Under the pieces are notes generated by a model that was not told the DNA's origin, did no database searches, and saw only the letters and a list, made by a program, of their open reading frames with translations. Positions 5,585 to 8,471 of a DNA stretch of 8,471 nucleotides are shown here, piece after piece. The DNA comes from an uncultured Ruminococcus sp. GTDB taxonomy: Bacteria > Bacillota > Clostridia > Oscillospirales > Ruminococcaceae. The stretch covers positions 1-8,471 of the forward strand of contig CAMWWG010000035.1 of NCBI GenBank assembly GCA_947177935.1. The letters run 5' to 3'. The first letter of the stretch is position 1. Each line of letters begins with the position of its first letter. The translations under genes were made by a program, and so were the position numbers.

Positions 5585-8209
5585 TTACTTGTTATTGATT
5601 GCAGCCTGTGCAGCAGCCAGTCTTGCGATCGGTACACGGAACGGTGAGCAGGATACATAGCTCAGACCGATCTTGTGGCAGAATTCCACGGATGTCGGGT
5701 CGCCGCCGTGTTCGCCGCAGATACCCAGATGCATTTCCGGACGAACTTCCTTGCCCATCTTCACTGCCATTTCCATCAGCTTGCCCACACCGGTCTGGTC
5801 GAGCTTTGCAAACGGATCGTTCTCGAAGATCTTCTTTTCATAGTAATCTTTCAGGAATTTGCCTGCGTCATCACGAGAGAAGCCGTAGGTCATCTGTGTC
5901 AGGTCATTTGTACCGAAGCAGAAGAATTCAGCCTCTTTTGCGATTTCGTCAGCTGTCAGAGCAGCTCTCGGGATCTCGATCATTGTGCCAACTTCATACT
6001 TGAGCTCTGCGCCTGCTGCTGCGATTTCAGCATCTGCTGTCTCAACAACGGCTTTCTTGACGAACTTCAGCTCCTTGATTTCGCCTACCAGCGGAATCAT
6101 GATTTCCGGAACAACATTCCAGTCCGGATGTGCTTTCTGCACGTTGATTGCTGCACGGATGACAGCTCTTGTCTGCATCTTTGCAATTTCAGGGTATGTC
6201 ACAGCCAGACGGCAGCCACGGTGACCCATCATCGGATTGAATTCATGCAGAGATGCGATAATTGCCTTGATGGTTTCCACAGATTTGCCCTGTGCGTCAG
6301 CCAGTTTCTGAATGTCTTCTTCTTCTGTCGGAACGAATTCATGCAGAGGCGGATCGAGGAAACGGATTGTAACAGGATTGCCTTCGAGTGCCTCATAGAG
6401 TGCCTCAAAGTCTGCCTGCTGCATCGGGAGAATCTTTTCGAGTGCTACTTCACGCTCTTCTACGGTATCAGCGCAGATCATTTCACGGAATGCAGCAATT
6501 CTGGATTCTTCAAAGAACATATGCTCTGTACGGCAGAGACCGATGCCCTCTGCGCCGAGTTCTCTTGCTTTCTTAGCGTCAGCAGGTGTGTCAGCGTTTG
6601 TGCGGACTTTCAGAACTCTGTATTTGTCAGCCCAGTTCATGATTCTCTCAAATTCGCCAGCAATCTGTGCATCTACTGTCGGGATGATACCGTCATAGAT
6701 GTTACCAGTTGTGCCGTCGATAGAGATTGCGTCACCCTCATGGAATGTCTTGCCTGCAAGTGTGAACTGTTTGTTTTCTTCATCCATCTTGATGTCGCCG
6801 CAGCCGGAAACGCAGCATGTACCCATACCACGGGCAACAACGGCAGCGTGAGATGTCATACCGCCACGAACGGTCAGGATGCCCTGTGCGGACTTCATGC
6901 CTGTAATATCTTCAGGGGATGTCTCGAGACGAACCAGAACAACTTTCTCGCCTTTTTCTGCCCATTCTACAGCGTCATCCGCAGTGAATACGATTTTGCC
7001 GCAAGCTGCGCCGGGAGATGCGCCAAGACCTTTGCCGATTGCCTGTGCTTTTTTGAGTTCTGCTGTGTCAAACTGCGGATGGAGCAGTGTATCAAGATTT
7101 CTCGGGTCGATCATAGCCACTGCTTCTTCTTCGGATCTCATACCTTCGTCAACGAGATCGCAAGCAATCTTGAGTGCAGCCTGAGCAGTTCTCTTACCAT
7201 TTCTGGTCTGGAGCATGAAGAGTTCGCCGTGTTCTACCGTGAATTCCATGTCCTGCATGTCTCTGTAGTGATTTTCCAGTGTCTGACAAACGTTCTGGAA
7301 TTTTTCAAATGCAGCCGGGAACTTTTCAGCCATCTGTGCAATCGGCATCGGCGTACGAACACCGGCAACAACGTCTTCACCCTGTGCATTGGTCAGGAAT
7401 TCGCCCATCAGCTTCTTTTCGCCGGTTGCAGGGTCACGTGTGAACGCTACACCAGTACCGCAGTCGTCGCCCATGTTACCGAATGCCATTGCCTGTACGT
7501 TGACAGCAGTACCCCAGGAGAACGGAATATCATTGTCACGACGGTAAACATTTGCTCTGGGGTTGTCCCAGCTGCGGAATACAGCTTTGATTGCGCCCAT
7601 GAGCTGTTCTTTCGGATCAGCCGGGAAGTCTTCGCCGATTTTTTCCTTGTATTCAGCCTTGAACTGACCAGCCAGTTCCTTGAGGTCGTCCGCAGTGAGT
7701 TCTACGTCCTGTGTAACGCCCTTCTTTTCTTTCATTTCGTCGATGAGCTGTTCAAAATATTTCTTGCCGACTTCCATAACGACATCAGAATACATCTGGA
7801 TGAATCTTCTGTAGCAGTCCCAAGCCCATCTGGGATTGTTGGACTTTTCAGCCATGTAGTTGACAACGTCTTCATTCAGACCGAGGTTCAGGATGGTATC
7901 CATCATGCCAGGCATGGAAGCTCTTGCACCGGAACGAACGGAAACGAGGAGCGGATTTTCCTTGTCGCCGAATTTTTTACCGATTCTTTCTTCCATCTTG
8001 ACAATGTTTTCTTCGATTTCAGCCATGATTTCGTCGCTGATACCGCCGTCCTCATAATACTGTGTGCAAGCCTCCGTAGTAATTGTAAAGCCCTGGGGAA
8101 CAGGGATACCGAGATTTGTCATCTCTGCCAGGTTTGCACCCTTGCCGCCGAGGAGTTCCCGCATGTCAGCGTTGCCCTCAGTGAACTGATAAACATATTT
8201 CTTGCTCAT
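5585..8209 (-). CDS. ppdK: Pyruvate, phosphate dikinase
   Basis: It interconverts ATP + phosphate + pyruvate with AMP + PPi + PEP; in anaerobes it commonly serves PPi-dependent glycolysis or PEP formation. The 874 residues and numbering nearly match the well-studied Clostridium symbiosum enzyme. The N-terminal ATP-grasp domain (about 1-340) includes GGKGANLAEM (21-30) and SVRSGARASMPGMMDTILNL (90-109). The swivelling phosphohistidine domain (about 390-515) has catalytic His454 in GGMTSHAAVVARG. The C-terminal TIM barrel (about 530-874) shows Arg560 in LCRTEHMF, Arg616 in TIRFLDPPLHEF, Glu745, Asp769 in FGTNDLTQ and acid/base Cys831 in CGEHGGDP. The start is supported by GGAGG (8218-8222), 8 nt before ATG. 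It appears monocistronic in this window, with its own promoter upstream and a terminator at 5360-5400. Codon bias is strong: almost no TTA, CTA or TCA codons, which leaves an 851-codon open frame on the opposite strand. Phosphorylation of Thr452 by a PpsR/PDRP-type protein is known in some family members but not shown here. Confidence 0.98.
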   Translation of the reverse strand: MSKKYVYQFTEGNADMRELLGGKGANLAEMTNLGIPVPQGFTITTEACTQYYEDGGISDEIMAEIEENIVKMEERIGKKFGDKENPLLVSVRSGARASMPGMMDTILNLGLNEDVVNYMAEKSNNPRWAWDCYRRFIQMYSDVVMEVGKKYFEQLIDEMKEKKGVTQDVELTADDLKELAGQFKAEYKEKIGEDFPADPKEQLMGAIKAVFRSWDNPRANVYRRDNDIPFSWGTAVNVQAMAFGNMGDDCGTGVAFTRDPATGEKKLMGEFLTNAQGEDVVAGVRTPMPIAQMAEKFPAAFEKFQNVCQTLENHYRDMQDMEFTVEHGELFMLQTRNGKRTAQAALKIACDLVDEGMRSEEEAVAMIDPRNLDTLLHPQFDTAELKKAQAIGKGLGASPGAACGKIVFTADDAVEWAEKGEKVVLVRLETSPEDITGMKSAQGILTVRGGMTSHAAVVARGMGTCCVSGCGDIKMDEENKQFTLAGKTFHEGDAISIDGTTGNIYDGIIPTVDAQIAGEFERIMNWADKYRVLKVRTNADTPADAKKARELGAEGIGLCRTEHMFFEESRIAAFREMICADTVEEREVALEKILPMQQADFEALYEALEGNPVTIRFLDPPLHEFVPTEEEDIQKLADAQGKSVETIKAIIASLHEFNPMMGHRGCRLAVTYPEIAKMQTRAVIRAAINVQKAHPDWNVVPEIMIPLVGEIKELKFVKKAVVETADAEIAAAGAELKYEVGTMIEIPRAALTADEIAKEAEFFCFGTNDLTQMTYGFSRDDAGKFLKDYYEKKIFENDPFAKLDQTGVGKLMEMAVKMGKEVRPEMHLGICGEHGGDPTSVEFCHKIGLSYVSCSPFRVPIARLAAAQAAINNK

Positions 8210-8235
8210 TGGTCTTACCTCCGAAAATAGATTTT

Positions 8236-8306
8236 TTCCGTACAGGAATGCCGGATTTAGAAAAATTCGGGAAAAATTTTTAAGAGAAAAATAATTCCTG
8301 CCGGAA
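8236..8306 (-). promoter_or_regulatory. Long-range helix in the ppdK mRNA leader
   Basis: In the minus-strand transcript TTCCGGCAGGAAT (8306-8294) can pair with ATTCCTGTACGGAA (8249-8236), giving 13 base pairs with one G-U and one bulged A around a 44-nt mostly A/U loop. The 5' arm would begin about 3 nt after the predicted transcript start, and the 3' arm ends 13 nt before the GGAGG ribosome binding site. Such a 5'-terminal stem could protect the mRNA or modulate translation. No known riboswitch class is recognised. Confidence 0.55.
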
Positions 8307-8315
8307 CGTATTTTT

Positions 8316-8324
8316 ATTATAACA
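8316..8324 (-). promoter_or_regulatory. Extended -10 promoter of ppdK
   Basis: On the minus strand TGTTATAAT (8324-8316) fits the extended -10 motif TGnTATAAT with a perfect hexamer. The -35 region at 17-bp spacing is TGGATT, a poor match, as often seen with extended -10 promoters. Transcription would start near 8309, giving a leader of about 100 nt. Confidence 0.75.
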
Positions 8325-8364
8325 TATTCTGCAAAAAAAATCCATAATTTTTTGGTAGAAATTT

Positions 8365-8392
8365 CAAGTGAATTTTACAGCATATTTCACAA
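8365..8392. promoter_or_regulatory. Inverted repeat GTGAA-N13-TTCAC upstream of the ppdK promoter
   Basis: GTGAA (8368-8372) and TTCAC (8386-8390) form an inverted repeat about 44-70 bp upstream of the ppdK -10 box. Read on the minus strand, one side is TTGTGAAATAT, like half of the Bacillus-type Rex operator, but the second half lies about 9 bp too far away for a standard 18-bp site. It could be a site for Rex, for a CRP-like activator, or chance in A+T-rich DNA. Confidence 0.3.
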
Positions 8393-8413
8393 AAATTATG
8401 AACAAACTAAAAA

Positions 8414-8430
8414 TTCTGTCAAAAACAGAA
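8414..8430 (-). terminator. Possible weak terminator of a gene beyond the window
   Basis: TTCTGT (8414-8419) pairs with ACAGAA (8425-8430) around a 5-nt loop. On the minus strand the stem is followed by TTTTTAG (8413 leftward). The stem is only 6 bp and has low GC, so it may be chance. If real, it would end a minus-strand gene lying to the right of the window. Confidence 0.3.
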
Positions 8431-8449
8431 AAATAAATTTTATTTTTTA

Positions 8450-8471
8450 AATAAATTATAAATAAATTATA
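8450..8471. repeat. 11-bp A+T tandem repeat at the window edge
   Basis: AATAAATTATA occurs twice in direct succession (8450-8460 and 8461-8471) and is cut by the end of the window, so more copies may follow. It lies in a stretch with no G or C from 8431 onward. No function can be assigned. Confidence 0.6.

Noticed and set aside
5675..8230. 851-codon open reading frame on the plus strand opposite ppdK
   Set aside because: It is in codon register with ppdK, has the Cys/His/Phe-rich composition of a translated antisense strand, no recognisable domain and no ribosome binding site. It is explained by codon bias of ppdK.

Overview
The window looks like chromosome of a low-to-mid GC Firmicute of the class Clostridia. 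The best guess is a Ruminococcus-like gut anaerobe (Oscillospiraceae). This rests on the gene content: a Clostridium-type aconitase, Rex, pyruvate,phosphate dikinase, and a cell-wall protein with a very Thr-rich linker and an SPKTG sorting signal. Coding regions are of moderate GC while the spacers are extremely A+T-rich. The genus assignment is inference.

Layout: (1) 1-462, plus strand: the 3' end of a gene for a Thr-rich surface protein with a sortase-type C-terminus, closed by a strong terminator at 493-526. (2) 622-5269, minus strand: four genes reading leftward, in the order acn (aconitase), a TIGR02452/microbial-PARG-type ADP-ribose glycohydrolase, icd (eukaryote-like NADP isocitrate dehydrogenase), rex (NADH-sensing repressor). 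They start from a perfect consensus TTGACA-N17-TATAAT promoter (5304-5332) and end at a terminator (575-610). Gaps are 18, 75 and 16 nt, so a single operon is likely. (3) 5270-5584: a 315-nt spacer with the acn promoter, a minus-strand terminator (5360-5400) and a CCGG-rich segment. (4) 5585-8209, minus strand: ppdK, with an extended -10 promoter and a roughly 100-nt leader that can fold into a long helix. (5) 8210-8471: its A+T-rich upstream region.

Function: acn and icd convert citrate to 2-oxoglutarate with NADPH formation, the usual glutamate-forming arm of the partial TCA cycle in anaerobes. Rex reads the NADH/NAD+ ratio. The PARG-like protein belongs to a family acting on ADP-ribose, which comes from NAD+. 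PpdK interconverts PEP and pyruvate using PPi. The unusual point is a predicted ADP-ribose-removing enzyme and a redox repressor built into an aconitase/isocitrate dehydrogenase operon. The two inserted genes also share a Shine-Dalgarno-less, A/T-only start region, unlike acn, icd and ppdK. I see no RNA gene, CRISPR array, insertion sequence or phage gene.
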